DNA of 64,000 nt from Pseudoalteromonas rubra. Its GTDB lineage: Bacteria > Pseudomonadota > Gammaproteobacteria > Enterobacterales > Alteromonadaceae. A program made the position numbers and the translations under genes. Under the pieces are notes generated by a model, which saw nothing but the letters and a program-made list of their open reading frames with translations, was not told where the DNA came from and searched no databases. How positions within the stretch are numbered: position 1 is the first letter of the stretch; every line of letters starts with the position of its first letter. Where the stretch lies: the NCBI RefSeq assembly GCF_000238295.3, contig NZ_AHCD03000035.1, positions 1,054,001 to 1,118,000 on the forward strand. The letters are read 5' to 3'. Below are positions 1 through 8,886 of the stretch, piece after piece.

Positions 1-525
1 TTTACCAACCAACAACTGGTTTTGACCGCAATCGGCGAAGATCGCTCGGGGATTGTCAGTGAACTGACTATGCTAGTCAGTGAATGTAATTGCAACATCA
101 TCGATAGCCGTATCGCGATACTCGGTAACGAGTTTACATTCATTATGCTGTTATCGGGCGACATGGCGGCAATCAGCCGGGTTGAGCATACCCTGCCGAC
201 AAAAGGGATGGAGCTTGGCTTACTGACCATGATGAAGCGCACCGCCAGCCATCAACAAAACGAGTTCAGTGCCGGTTACACCCTGGAATATAAAGGGCTA
301 GACGCCCCCGGCACGCTAAGCAAGGTGACGCGCTTTTTTGCAGAGCAAAATATCAGCATTTGTTCTTTGAAGTCTGATACATACGAAGAAAGTGACGCAT
401 TACATATGCGCTGTGAAATCGAAGTCAATATTCCCATTGAGGTTGATGCCGACGCATTTAAAATACAGTTCGAGCATCTCTCAAACTCACTAGATCTGGA
501 TTATATTTTTCGACGCATTCGTTAA
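1..525 (+). CDS. gcvR: Glycine cleavage system transcriptional repressor GcvR (5' end missing)
   Basis: The reading frame is open from base 1, so the start codon lies upstream of the window; the first in-frame TTG (22) is internal. The visible protein carries two ACT-type regions: an N-terminal one with 'CNCNIIDSRIAILGNEFTF', very close to E. coli GcvR, and a second after about residue 95 (APGTLSKVTRFFAEQNIS). GcvR is known to bind GcvA and repress the glycine cleavage operon when glycine is low. The gene is followed 10 bp later by bcp, the same order as in E. coli, so the two are probably co-transcribed. Identity is confident; only the missing N-terminus is uncertain. Confidence 0.9.
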   Translation, partial: FTNQQLVLTAIGEDRSGIVSELTMLVSECNCNIIDSRIAILGNEFTFIMLLSGDMAAISRVEHTLPTKGMELGLLTMMKRTASHQQNEFSAGYTLEYKGLDAPGTLSKVTRFFAEQNISICSLKSDTYEESDALHMRCEIEVNIPIEVDADAFKIQFEHLSNSLDLDYIFRRIR

Positions 526-535
526 GGAGCATCCT

Positions 536-1006
536 ATGAATACGCTACAAGCAGGCGCTCAGGCCCCACAATTTACTTTACAAAATCAAGATGGTGACAG
601 TATCGCACTCAGCACACTTCTGGAGTCAAACCAGGTGCTGGTGTATTTCTATCCAAAGGCACTGACACCAGGCTGTACCGTTCAGGCTGAGCAGCTCAGA
701 GATCACAAAGCCCAGCTAGCACAGTATAATACGGTCGCAGTAGGGATCAGCCCAGATCCGGTTAAGAAGTTAAAAAATTTCGAGACCAAAAAAGAGCTGA
801 ACTTTGACTTATTGTCAGACGAAGATCATGCCATCGCTGATGCCTTCGGCGTGTGGGGACTGAAAAAGTTTATGGGTAAGGAATACGACGGAATCCACCG
901 CATCAGCTTCCTGATCGGGCAAGATGGTAACGTTAAACACGTATTCAACAAGTTTAAGACCAAAGAGCATCACCAGGTGGTGATCGACTATCTGGCAGCA
1001 CAGTAA
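536..1006 (+). CDS. bcp: Thioredoxin-dependent thiol peroxidase Bcp (peroxiredoxin)
   Basis: A 156-residue peroxiredoxin of the BCP/PrxQ family, which reduces hydroperoxides in the cytoplasm. The peroxidatic cysteine is C47 in 'FYPKALTPGCTVQAEQ'. E. coli Bcp has a resolving cysteine five residues later; here that position is E52 and I see no other cysteine, so this looks like a one-Cys form that needs an external thiol. The start has a good ribosome binding site (AAGGAGC, 6 bases upstream). The gene follows gcvR closely and ends at a strong bidirectional terminator shared with convergent pdxJ. Confidence 0.93.
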   Translation: MNTLQAGAQAPQFTLQNQDGDSIALSTLLESNQVLVYFYPKALTPGCTVQAEQLRDHKAQLAQYNTVAVGISPDPVKKLKNFETKKELNFDLLSDEDHAIADAFGVWGLKKFMGKEYDGIHRISFLIGQDGNVKHVFNKFKTKEHHQVVIDYLAAQ

Positions 1007-1010
1007 AGAA

Positions 1011-1035
1011 AAAGGGGCTGAATTCAGCCCCTTTT
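1011..1035. terminator. Bidirectional rho-independent terminator between bcp and pdxJ
   Basis: A perfect palindrome AAAGGGGCTGAATTCAGCCC followed by CTTTT, giving a GC-rich stem with T-runs on both strands. It sits between the convergent genes bcp and pdxJ and can end transcription from either side. Confidence 0.9.
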
Positions 1036-1068
1036 TAGATCCTTTCGCATCATATTAGCTACGTGGTA

Positions 1069-1800
1069 TTAGCTGCGTGCATCCAGCATCAAGCGCTTCA
1101 TATCTCTGACGGCTTTTTCTAATCCATCAATGGCGGCTCTGGCAATAATCGCATGACCAATGTTGAGCTCATAGATTTCTGGCATTTCAGCAATGGGCTT
1201 CACGTTGTGATAGTGCAAACCATGCCCTGCGTTAACCACAATGCCCAGACTATGCGCATATTTTACGCCAGTGCGGATCCGTTCCAGCTCTGCCTGCATC
1301 TCAGCGTCTGACTCTGCATCAGCATAAGCGCCGGTGTGAATTTCAATATAAGGCGCACCTGTCTCTTTCGCAGCATCAATCTGCTTAGGATCAGCATCAA
1401 TAAACAAAGATACCTTGATACCCGCATCAGCAAGACGCTCAACGGCCTGAGCCACTTTTTCTTTATTGGCTATCACGTCAAGACCGCCCTCAGTGGTCAG
1501 CTCTTCGCGCTTTTCCGGCACCAGACAAACATAAGCAGGCTTGACCTCACAGGCGATATCCAGCATCTCATCTGTCACTGCAATTTCCAGGTTCATACGT
1601 GTCTGAATGGTCTTCGCCATCACGTACACATCCCTATCCTGGATATGACGACGGTCTTCACGTAAATGGATGGTGATCCCATCTGCACCGGCATGTTCAG
1701 CAACTGCCGCAGCGTGAGCCGGATCCGGATAGCTGGTGCCCCTCGCCTGGCGCAATGTGGCAATATGATCGACGTTTACGCCCAATAATATTTCTTTCAT
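1069..1800 (-). CDS. pdxJ: Pyridoxine 5'-phosphate synthase PdxJ
   Basis: A 243-residue TIM-barrel enzyme that condenses 3-amino-2-oxopropyl phosphate with deoxyxylulose 5-phosphate to make pyridoxine 5'-phosphate, the last step of the DXP-dependent vitamin B6 pathway. The N-terminus 'LGVNVDHIATLRQARGTSYP' and the later 'ITIHLREDRRHIQ' and 'VNAGHGLHYHN' are family hallmarks, and the length is normal. It is the last gene of the minus-strand run from rpoE, 5 bp after recO. In E. coli acpS follows pdxJ; here it does not, so the holo-ACP synthase gene must lie elsewhere. Confidence 0.97.
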   Translation of the reverse strand: MKEILLGVNVDHIATLRQARGTSYPDPAHAAAVAEHAGADGITIHLREDRRHIQDRDVYVMAKTIQTRMNLEIAVTDEMLDIACEVKPAYVCLVPEKREELTTEGGLDVIANKEKVAQAVERLADAGIKVSLFIDADPKQIDAAKETGAPYIEIHTGAYADAESDAEMQAELERIRTGVKYAHSLGIVVNAGHGLHYHNVKPIAEMPEIYELNIGHAIIARAAIDGLEKAVRDMKRLMLDARS

Positions 1801-1805
1801 TGTTA

Positions 1806-2513
1806 TTACCTTGGTTGAAATAGCTCTCTGCTTTTCAGCGGTTTATGGCCAAGTAACGGCCTGAGTAAATATCTGCTTAAGCCCTTCGCCTGACGCCTGA
1901 CCTGCTCATCAGTAAAGTCATGCTGAGCGATCTGTTGAAGCACCCGGCCCAAAAAGCCGATGTGTCTGTCATCTGTTCTGATAAATCCCAGCTCTCGGGT
2001 ATATTGATAGTAGGCAGTCTCACTAATTGCCTCGCCATCGGCATCACAGTCAAATTCAACCCCGAATCCCAGTTGCTCCAGTAACTGAAACTCAAAGCTA
2101 CGCAATGTCAGTTCAAATTGGTGCTTACTGGCACTGTCGACCAGGCTATGAAGCTGTAATAAGTGCTGATGGTAGAGTGAGAAAATCGACTCCAGCGGTT
2201 CATTCACTGGAATAACCCGTGCACTGAGTTCATTGAGGTAGAAACCACAATACAATACCTGTCCTTTTAAAGCCAAAGGCTGAGTATGTAGCTCAATGTC
2301 GTTAAGGTATTTTAAATCGTGTCGGCCGCTGTAGCGAACCAGCAACAGGCTGAAGGGTTGTAGATGTGCATTATGTCTGAGCGCCTGACGCCCTTTAATA
2401 CGGGCCAGCATCATTAGCTGACCCACCCCTTCGACCAGCATATTGAGCATCACCTGAGAGTCGCTATGCGGTCGGCGATGCAGCAAATAAGCCTGTCGAA
2501 AGTCATTGTTCAA
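1806..2513 (-). CDS. recO: DNA repair protein RecO
   Basis: A 235-residue recombination mediator. The N-terminus is an OB-fold ('AYLLHRRPHSDSQVMLNMLV') and the rest is the helical RecO C-domain ('LRSFEFQLLEQLGFGVEFD'). RecO works with RecF and RecR to load RecA onto SSB-coated single-stranded DNA. The C-domain lacks the zinc-binding cysteines of Gram-positive RecO, as is usual in gammaproteobacteria. The start codon directly abuts the era stop codon, implying translational coupling within rnc-era-recO-pdxJ. Confidence 0.95.
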   Translation of the reverse strand: MNNDFRQAYLLHRRPHSDSQVMLNMLVEGVGQLMMLARIKGRQALRHNAHLQPFSLLLVRYSGRHDLKYLNDIELHTQPLALKGQVLYCGFYLNELSARVIPVNEPLESIFSLYHQHLLQLHSLVDSASKHQFELTLRSFEFQLLEQLGFGVEFDCDADGEAISETAYYQYTRELGFIRTDDRHIGFLGRVLQQIAQHDFTDEQVRRQAKGLSRYLLRPLLGHKPLKSRELFQPR

Positions 2514-3416
2514 TTAGTCTTCCCCGTAGCCAAGACTACGCAGTGCCCTCTCATCATCTGCCCAGCCAGACTTCACTTTTACCCAGCACTCGAGGAATAC
2601 TTTGTTATCCAGCATTTCTTCCAAGTCGCGACGTGCCTCACGGCCAATGACTTTGAGTTTTTCACCCTTGTTGCCAATCACCATGCGCTTTTGCGACTCG
2701 CGTTCCACCAGAATAAGTGCGTTGATCTGCCATACACCATTATCAAGCCATTTAAACTGCTCAATTTCAACCGTGACCGAATACGGCAGTTCATCACCCA
2801 TAAAGCGCATTAGTTTCTCACGCACAATTTCGGCAGCCAAGAATCGCATTGAGCGATCCGTGACATAATCATCCGGGAAGAAAAACTCACATGTAGGCAG
2901 GTGCTTATGTACTTCCGCTTTAACCATATCGACATTGCGGTTTTGCTTGGCCGAAATCGGGATGATGCCCACGAAGTCACCTTGCTCAGATAACCACTGC
3001 AAGTGTGGCATCAAAGCTTCGCTTTTGTCTTTAACCTGATCACTTTTATTGATCACCACCAAAACAGGTCGGCCGCTGGCTTTAACTTTGCTCAGCACCA
3101 TTTCGTCATCTTTGGTCCACAAGGTGCCTTCAACAACGAAAATTACGAGCTCAACGTCACCAATCGAGCTAGACGCCGCTCGGTTCATCAGGCGGTTAAT
3201 GGCACGCTTTTCTTCGCTATGCAAGCCGGGAGTATCAACATACACCGCCTGATAGTTATCCTCAGTATGGATCCCCATGATGCGATGTCGAGTAGTTTGC
3301 GGTTTACGCGAAGTGATACTGACTTTTTGTTCAACCAGCTTGTTTAATAACGTTGATTTACCAACGTTGGGTCGCCCGACAATCGCGACCATGCCACAAT
3401 GGGTATTAGGAGTCAT
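2514..3416 (-). CDS. era: GTPase Era
   Basis: A 300-residue essential GTPase that binds the 3' end of 16S rRNA and acts in 30S maturation. The G1 loop is 'GRPNVGKS' (residues 14-21), G3 is 'DTPGLH', and G4 is 'NKSD'. A C-terminal KH domain carries 'VIGNKGEKLKVIG'. Its start overlaps the end of rnc by 11 bp, the classic rnc-era coupling that links rRNA processing with ribosome assembly. Length and motifs are complete. Confidence 0.98.
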   Translation of the reverse strand: MTPNTHCGMVAIVGRPNVGKSTLLNKLVEQKVSITSRKPQTTRHRIMGIHTEDNYQAVYVDTPGLHSEEKRAINRLMNRAASSSIGDVELVIFVVEGTLWTKDDEMVLSKVKASGRPVLVVINKSDQVKDKSEALMPHLQWLSEQGDFVGIIPISAKQNRNVDMVKAEVHKHLPTCEFFFPDDYVTDRSMRFLAAEIVREKLMRFMGDELPYSVTVEIEQFKWLDNGVWQINALILVERESQKRMVIGNKGEKLKVIGREARRDLEEMLDNKVFLECWVKVKSGWADDERALRSLGYGED

Positions 3417-4083
3417 TCTTTAAAATCTTTAGTGCTTTTTCAGCGGCCTTTTGCTCAGCCTTACGACGAGAGCTGCCTACTGAGATAATACTTTCCATCC
3501 CTTCCACAATGCATTCAACCGTAAAGGTCTGATTGTGCGCTTGTCCCTTAGTGTCAATTACAGTATAACCGGGTAGCGGTAACTTGCGTGCTTGCAGGTA
3601 TTCCTGCAACAAAGTTTTCGGGTCTTTCTGGTTATGTCCTGGAGAGATTGCCGCCAAACGCGAGTCATACCACTTTAATACCAACGTCTTACAGGTCTCG
3701 ATGTCTGAGTCTAAAAACACCGCGCCAATAATCGCTTCAACTGCGTCTGCCAGAGTTGACTCACGACGATAACCACCGCTTTTCAACTCACCCGGACCCA
3801 ATCTGAGGTAATCACCCAAACCAAACTCAACACCAAACTCTGCCAGCGTCTGCCCTCGTACAAGCGTTGAACGCATCCGGCTAAGATCGCCTTCTCGCGC
3901 TTTAGGAAACTGCTTATACAGCGCATTTGCAATAACAAAGCTTAGAATCGAATCGCCCAAAAATTCCAGACGTTCGTTATGCTGACCCTTATGGCTACGA
4001 TGTGTCATAGCCTGCTCAAGCAGGCTTTGATCTGTGAATTCGTAACCGATTTTCTTATATAATTCTGTGACGTTTTTTTTCAT
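3406..4083 (-). CDS. rnc: Ribonuclease III
   Basis: A 225-residue double-strand-specific endoribonuclease that processes rRNA precursors and many structured mRNAs. The signature 'NERLEFLGDSILSF' (about residues 36-49) supplies the catalytic acidic residues, and 'ADAVEAIIGAVFLDSD' supplies the second acidic cluster. The C-terminal third is a double-stranded RNA-binding domain ('DPKTLLQEYLQARKLPLPGY', ending in 'RRKAEQKAAEKAL'). It starts 1 bp after the lepB stop region and overlaps era by 11 bp, so it belongs to the lepA-lepB-rnc-era run. Confidence 0.98.
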   Translation of the reverse strand: MKKNVTELYKKIGYEFTDQSLLEQAMTHRSHKGQHNERLEFLGDSILSFVIANALYKQFPKAREGDLSRMRSTLVRGQTLAEFGVEFGLGDYLRLGPGELKSGGYRRESTLADAVEAIIGAVFLDSDIETCKTLVLKWYDSRLAAISPGHNQKDPKTLLQEYLQARKLPLPGYTVIDTKGQAHNQTFTVECIVEGMESIISVGSSRRKAEQKAAEKALKILKNDS

Positions 4084-4084
4084 G

Positions 4085-5020
4085 CTACTGAATATTACCT
4101 AGGCGTTCAAACCGAACTCCTGTTGGAACCCAGGAAGGCAAAACGCTGTCCTGGCCATTTTCAAAATCAAAACTCATCCAAATAAATACCGCTTTACCAA
4201 CCAGGTTTTCTTTGGGTACAAATCCCCACATACGGCTGTCCTGACTGTTATTGCGGTTATCACCCATTGCAAAATAGCTTCCCTCAGGGACTACCCACTC
4301 ATCACGGCGCGTGCCAGGTTGCTGATAATAACGTTCTGTCAGCTCTGGCAATTGCGGCGTCACTAATACGTCGTGCGTCACGTTAGGCAAACTTTCAGTC
4401 AAACGAACCATTTGCATCGCGCCTTGTTTAAACTCGTCGCGATTAACAATGTCCAAATTGATCTTGTTGAATTCACCACACGCCAGGCCGTCTCGTTGTT
4501 GTTCACCATCGTTACACCGAGGCTTGATGTATAACTGACGATCACGGTACACAATGCGATCGCCCGGCAAACCAATGATGCGCTTAATAAAATCAATGCG
4601 CTCATCCAGCGGGAACTTAAACACCGCGATGTCACCTCGCTGAGGATCATCTACTTCAACCAATTGGCTGCGCCAGACCGGATCTTTGATGCCATAAGCA
4701 TACTTTTGCACCAGGATAAAATCACCATCTAACAGCGTCGGCATCATAGAGCCTGACGGGATCTGGAAAGGTTCAAAAATAAACGAGCGAAACACTGTAA
4801 TCGCCGCAATCATAGGGAATATTGATTTGGCGCTTTCAGTGATGGCAGGCACTGGTGCTATCTGCTCAATTGTTTCTTCATCGAGCGGCTGCTCAGACGC
4901 GCCTTGAGCTAATGCGATTCGCTCTTTACGCTTGGGCGCATACAACAAGTGATCGATTAACCAAATCAAGCCCGAACCGAGCGTCAATAACACCAAAAAT
5001 ACTGAAAAATAACCTGCCAT
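4085..5020 (-). CDS. lepB: Signal peptidase I
   Basis: A 311-residue inner membrane protease that removes signal peptides from exported proteins. There is one N-terminal membrane segment (about residues 4-27) and a second hydrophobic stretch near 68-82. The catalytic dyad is visible: S91 in 'PSGSMMPTL' and K146 in 'FIKRIIGLPGD'. Box E appears as 'GDNRNNSQDSR'. The insertion between boxes with two cysteines (CNDGEQQRDGLAC) is like that of E. coli LepB. The gene follows lepA by 11 bp, the conserved lepA-lepB arrangement. Confidence 0.97.
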   Translation of the reverse strand: MAGYFSVFLVLLTLGSGLIWLIDHLLYAPKRKERIALAQGASEQPLDEETIEQIAPVPAITESAKSIFPMIAAITVFRSFIFEPFQIPSGSMMPTLLDGDFILVQKYAYGIKDPVWRSQLVEVDDPQRGDIAVFKFPLDERIDFIKRIIGLPGDRIVYRDRQLYIKPRCNDGEQQRDGLACGEFNKINLDIVNRDEFKQGAMQMVRLTESLPNVTHDVLVTPQLPELTERYYQQPGTRRDEWVVPEGSYFAMGDNRNNSQDSRMWGFVPKENLVGKAVFIWMSFDFENGQDSVLPSWVPTGVRFERLGNIQ

Positions 5021-5031
5021 AATAATTCCTG

Positions 5032-6819
5032 TTACTTACCTACTTTAAGAATCGCCAGGAAAGCATCCTGTGGCACTTCAACATTGCCCAGTTGCTTCAT
5101 GCGTTTCTTACCTTCTTTTTGCTTTTGCAGTAGTTTCTTCTTACGACTGACGTCACCACCATAACACTTCGCGATGACGTTTTTACGTAACTGTTTCACA
5201 GTGGTTCGTGCAATCACATGGTTGCCGATTGCAGCCTGAATAGCAATATCAAACATCTGACGCGGGATCAGCTCACGCAGTGCGTCGGCCAACTGACGTC
5301 CACGACCTTGAGAGTTCTCACGGTGTGCAATAATCGCCAGAGCATCAACCCGATCACCATTGATCAGAATGTCTACACGGACCATGTCAGACGTCTGGAA
5401 ACGCTTAAAGTTGTAGTCAAGAGAAGCAAACCCTCGGCTGGTCGACTTAAGCTTATCAAAGAAGTCCATGACCACTTCAGCCATTGGCAATTCGTAGGTC
5501 ACGGCAACCTGCTTACCGTGGTAGCTCATTTTGGTCTGTACGCCACGCTTTTCAACACACAGAGTAATGACGTTACCCAGGTATTCCTGCGGCACCAGAA
5601 TATTCGCTTCTACAATCGGCTCGCGGATTTCGATGATGTCGTTCACAGGTGGCAAGTCTGATGGGTTATCAATCTGGATCACCCCATCTTTTGTTTCTAC
5701 TTCGTAAACAACCGTAGGTGCCGTCGTGATGAGGTCCATGTCATATTCACGTTCAAGACGTTCCTGAATAATCTCCATGTGAAGCATGCCAAGGAAGCCA
5801 CAACGGAAACCAAAACCCAGTGCAGTTGAGTTCTCAGGCTCGAAGAACAAAGACGCGTCATTCAGGCTCAGCTTATTCAGTGCATCACGGAAGTTTTCAT
5901 AGTCATCAGACGAAATAGGGAACATACCTGCATAGACCTGAGGTTTAACTCGCTTAAAGCCAGGTAAACGCTCCTCAGCAGGTTCCTTAGTCAGGGTAAT
6001 TGTATCCCCCACCGGAGCACCATGGATGTCTTTAATACCGGCAATCACGAAGCCTACTTCACCCGTTTTCAGGACACCCGTTTCGGTTTGTTTTGGTGTG
6101 AAAATACCGACTTTATCAGCAATGTGCGTCTGATCTGTCGACATAATCTTAATCTTGTCACCACGGCGTAACTCACCGTGCTTAATACGTACCAATGACA
6201 CAACGCCCTGGTAAGAGTCAAACCAGGAGTCGATGATCAATGCCTGCAGAGGCTGCTCTGGCTCACCCTCGGGTGGCGGTACGTCACGTACGATCATTTC
6301 CAGTACCTCATCGATACCGATACCGGTTTTCGCACTACACTGTACCGCTTCAAGCGCTTCAATACCGACGATTTCTTCAATCTCTTCAGCAACACGCAAT
6401 GGATCAGCCTGCGGCAAGTCGATTTTATTCAACACCGGCAGCACTTCAAGGTCCATTTCAATCGCGGTATAACAGTTCGCCAGAGTCTGAGCTTCAACAC
6501 CCTGACCGGCATCAACAACCAACAAGGCGCCTTCACAGGCTGCCAGTGAACGGGATACTTCGTAACTGAAGTCTACGTGTCCCGGCGTATCGATAAAGTT
6601 GAGCTGATACGTCTCGCCGTCATTGGCCTTATAATTTAACGTTACGCTCTGCGCTTTAATGGTGATCCCACGCTCTCGCTCAAGGTCCATCGAATCCAGC
6701 ACCTGCTGCTGCATCTCGCGATCTGTTAAGCCGCCGCATACCTGGATTAAGCGGTCCGAAAGGGTCGATTTCCCGTGATCGATGTGGGCAATAATTGAAA
6801 AGTTACGGATGTGCTTCAT
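5032..6819 (-). CDS. lepA: Elongation factor 4 (LepA), back-translocating GTPase
   Basis: A 595-residue translational GTPase that binds stalled or mistranslocated ribosomes. The P-loop is 'AHIDHGKST' near residue 11, G3 is 'DTPGHVDF', and G4 is 'NKID'. The C-terminal LepA-specific domain is present ('GGDVSRKKKLLQKQKEGKKR'). Length matches the family. It lies 58 bp downstream of rseC and heads the lepA-lepB-rnc-era-recO-pdxJ run; read-through from the sigma-E promoter upstream of rpoE is possible since I see no clear terminator between rseC and lepA. Confidence 0.98.
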   Translation of the reverse strand: MKHIRNFSIIAHIDHGKSTLSDRLIQVCGGLTDREMQQQVLDSMDLERERGITIKAQSVTLNYKANDGETYQLNFIDTPGHVDFSYEVSRSLAACEGALLVVDAGQGVEAQTLANCYTAIEMDLEVLPVLNKIDLPQADPLRVAEEIEEIVGIEALEAVQCSAKTGIGIDEVLEMIVRDVPPPEGEPEQPLQALIIDSWFDSYQGVVSLVRIKHGELRRGDKIKIMSTDQTHIADKVGIFTPKQTETGVLKTGEVGFVIAGIKDIHGAPVGDTITLTKEPAEERLPGFKRVKPQVYAGMFPISSDDYENFRDALNKLSLNDASLFFEPENSTALGFGFRCGFLGMLHMEIIQERLEREYDMDLITTAPTVVYEVETKDGVIQIDNPSDLPPVNDIIEIREPIVEANILVPQEYLGNVITLCVEKRGVQTKMSYHGKQVAVTYELPMAEVVMDFFDKLKSTSRGFASLDYNFKRFQTSDMVRVDILINGDRVDALAIIAHRENSQGRGRQLADALRELIPRQMFDIAIQAAIGNHVIARTTVKQLRKNVIAKCYGGDVSRKKKLLQKQKEGKKRMKQLGNVEVPQDAFLAILKVGK

Positions 6820-6877
6820 ATACTGGATTCTAAACTTCTGTTTTTCACAAATAGAGATTAAACGCCGATTTTACAAT

Positions 6878-7336
6878 TTATTTGGCGCAATCACCATCTA
6901 TTTGCGTTAGGGGAAGGCTAATTGGATAAATTTTTATCACTTTGATGTCGTGACGCAGTGCTTTTGTGCGCTGTTTTGCGATTTGGAAGCCAACCAGGCC
7001 ACCCAATACGGCAGCCAGTATTTGCCAGGGCTCAGCCGCTTGCAAAAAAAGGTGTGTCATAAACATGGCTGCAAACGCCATTGCCAGCGGCAGCAGGTAA
7101 ACCCACAAGGCATTTTCGACTACTTTGCTGTCATCCAGCGTCAGGGTCATTTTTTGCCCAACCTGAACTGGCTCCTCACAGGCAATGGGTAAGGCTTTCT
7201 TATGGCTGCCAAACAGCTTGCTAAAAATCTGTGAGCCGCATTTACCGTTGCAACCCGCACATGCCGGTTTTTCCTCAGCAACAAGCCAGACGGTCCCAGG
7301 CTCGACACGTGACACTGTGAGTGTTTGCTCTATCAT
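6878..7336 (-). CDS. rseC: SoxR-reducing/sigma-E regulatory protein RseC
   Basis: A 152-residue inner membrane protein. The N-terminal cytoplasmic part has the family cysteine motif ('CAGCNGKCG'), followed by two membrane segments (about residues 78-96 and 102-120). In E. coli RseC contributes to reduction of SoxR and has a minor positive effect on sigma-E. The start overlaps the rseB stop by 4 bp, so it is the last gene of rpoE-rseABC. Confidence 0.92.
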   Translation of the reverse strand: MIEQTLTVSRVEPGTVWLVAEEKPACAGCNGKCGSQIFSKLFGSHKKALPIACEEPVQVGQKMTLTLDDSKVVENALWVYLLPLAMAFAAMFMTHLFLQAAEPWQILAAVLGGLVGFQIAKQRTKALRHDIKVIKIYPISLPLTQIDGDCAK

Positions 7337-8286
7337 AATGGTCGCGTTACCGACTCTGCAATTGCTTTGGCCGTCATCGTGGGGATTTTGCCAACCACGG
7401 ACACATCAAACGCACCAGAATTATGAACATAAACCGTGGTTGCGCCAGAGCTGAGCGCACCACTGGCTCTTTGTCCCGACAAAGGCCTCTGCACAAACAC
7501 AGAGAACTCAACAAGCCCGTCAGAAAACAAAAAGTAATCCGCCAGTTCATTATTTAAATCAAGCTTATGGCGATCTGATTTGAGCAGTTTAAAGCCTTCA
7601 GGCAGCCAGCCAATACGCCAGTTATTTTGCAATTTCTGGGTGTTTTCTGTCTCTGCCAGAGAAGCCAGAGGCATTGGAAAGTCTTTGCTGCTCAGCTCTA
7701 TCAAAGGCGGTGCAGGTTGCTCCGTCACGCTGATGTGAGTGAGCTGTAATTGTTCCAGCACTTCACCTTGCTGTGTCACATACGCAGCTTTAAGCAATAA
7801 CGCAGACTGAATATCGATCCACAACCAATAGTTATATTTGTGTTCATCTTTAGAAACCAGACGAACGAGTTGTGCAGCCCGGTCGGCGATACGCTCTTTA
7901 CCACCGAGCACAAAATCGTAGCTGTTGGACAGACTACCTATTTCGCCAAACAAAATTTCAGGAATAGGACCCGCAATGGCGTCCGTTTCTATAGAGTAAG
8001 GTTGAGTTTGCGGTTCAAAGTAAGTGACTTTATTGTCGACGCGCACCACTTCCAGACCTGCACCATTTTGTCGGCTAAGAATTTCCAGTTCGCTGTCTTC
8101 CACTTTACCATGGAGCCAGCGATAGGGTTCCATACCTTTACCTTTTACCACCACAAATGATGCATCAAAGTTACGCTCCTGAATAGCAGAAGACATATCT
8201 GTGAGCAGCTGTTTTGCATTAATGATATCGCTGGCAACAACCTGGGCACTCAGGCCCACTCCCAGTAGTAACGCAAGCCACTTCAT
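7333..8286 (-). CDS. rseB: Periplasmic sigma-E regulator RseB (MucB type)
   Basis: A 317-residue exported protein with a clear signal peptide ('MKWLALLLGVGLSAQVVAS'). RseB binds the periplasmic part of the anti-sigma factor RseA and protects it from DegS; lipoprotein or lipopolysaccharide ligands release it. The MucB/RseB N-domain (about residues 25-200) and C-domain (about 210-310, 'WLPEGFKLLKSDRHKL') can be recognised. It starts immediately after the rseA stop codon. Confidence 0.94.
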   Translation of the reverse strand: MKWLALLLGVGLSAQVVASDIINAKQLLTDMSSAIQERNFDASFVVVKGKGMEPYRWLHGKVEDSELEILSRQNGAGLEVVRVDNKVTYFEPQTQPYSIETDAIAGPIPEILFGEIGSLSNSYDFVLGGKERIADRAAQLVRLVSKDEHKYNYWLWIDIQSALLLKAAYVTQQGEVLEQLQLTHISVTEQPAPPLIELSSKDFPMPLASLAETENTQKLQNNWRIGWLPEGFKLLKSDRHKLDLNNELADYFLFSDGLVEFSVFVQRPLSGQRASGALSSGATTVYVHNSGAFDVSVVGKIPTMTAKAIAESVTRPL

Positions 8287-8886
8287 CTACTTTTTTTGTT
8301 CCTCTTTCTCTTCCTGTGCTTGTTGAGTCAACGCATGTGCCATTCTGGACTGGCGCTGATGCTCTAACACCAGTGCACCAATACGTTGCTGTTGTAACTC
8401 TCGTAAACCTTTTTCCGCACTTTCTAGTGCAGGCTCCGACGAGAGGCTCACTGGCGACACGGACCCGGTAACTGGGGTCGATTGTAACACAGGAAAATCA
8501 CCGTTGGCTTGTTCCTGAGGTGTATAATTACTAACGCCCAGCACAGCAACTAACGAAACACTTGCAGCGATCGCGACTTGTGCCAGAGGCCTACGCCAAT
8601 TTGATAACGCAACGACGTTGTCTTCCTGACGCACTTTTTGCGGCTCTTGCTGTGGAGCCTGTTCGCCATAAGTAACCTCATCAGCTAGCGCATCAGCCAT
8701 GCTGGCTGTGATATCTATGCAAGGTGCCTGATTTTGCTGGCTACGCATTGCATCACCTATCAGCGCGTAACGGGCAAACTTGTCTGCATCGAACTGTGCC
8801 TGACTGGCGTTATCCAGTGCCTGTTCGGCATCAAAAATACTGGATGTTACTTGCCCGTCTTTGACATTAAAGTTTGATTGCGTCAT
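8287..8886 (-). CDS. rseA: Anti-sigma-E factor RseA
   Basis: A 199-residue single-pass inner membrane protein. The N-terminal cytoplasmic domain ('FARYALIGDAMRS' near residue 38) is the sigma-E binding part, a membrane segment lies near residues 101-120 ('VAIAASVSLVAVLGV'), and the rest is periplasmic with a Gln-rich tail ('LVLEHQRQSRMAHALTQQAQ'). Regulated proteolysis by DegS and RseP frees sigma-E during envelope stress. It overlaps the rpoE stop by 4 bp, which implies coupled synthesis of the sigma factor and its inhibitor. Confidence 0.93.
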   Translation of the reverse strand: MTQSNFNVKDGQVTSSIFDAEQALDNASQAQFDADKFARYALIGDAMRSQQNQAPCIDITASMADALADEVTYGEQAPQQEPQKVRQEDNVVALSNWRRPLAQVAIAASVSLVAVLGVSNYTPQEQANGDFPVLQSTPVTGSVSPVSLSSEPALESAEKGLRELQQQRIGALVLEHQRQSRMAHALTQQAQEEKEEQKK

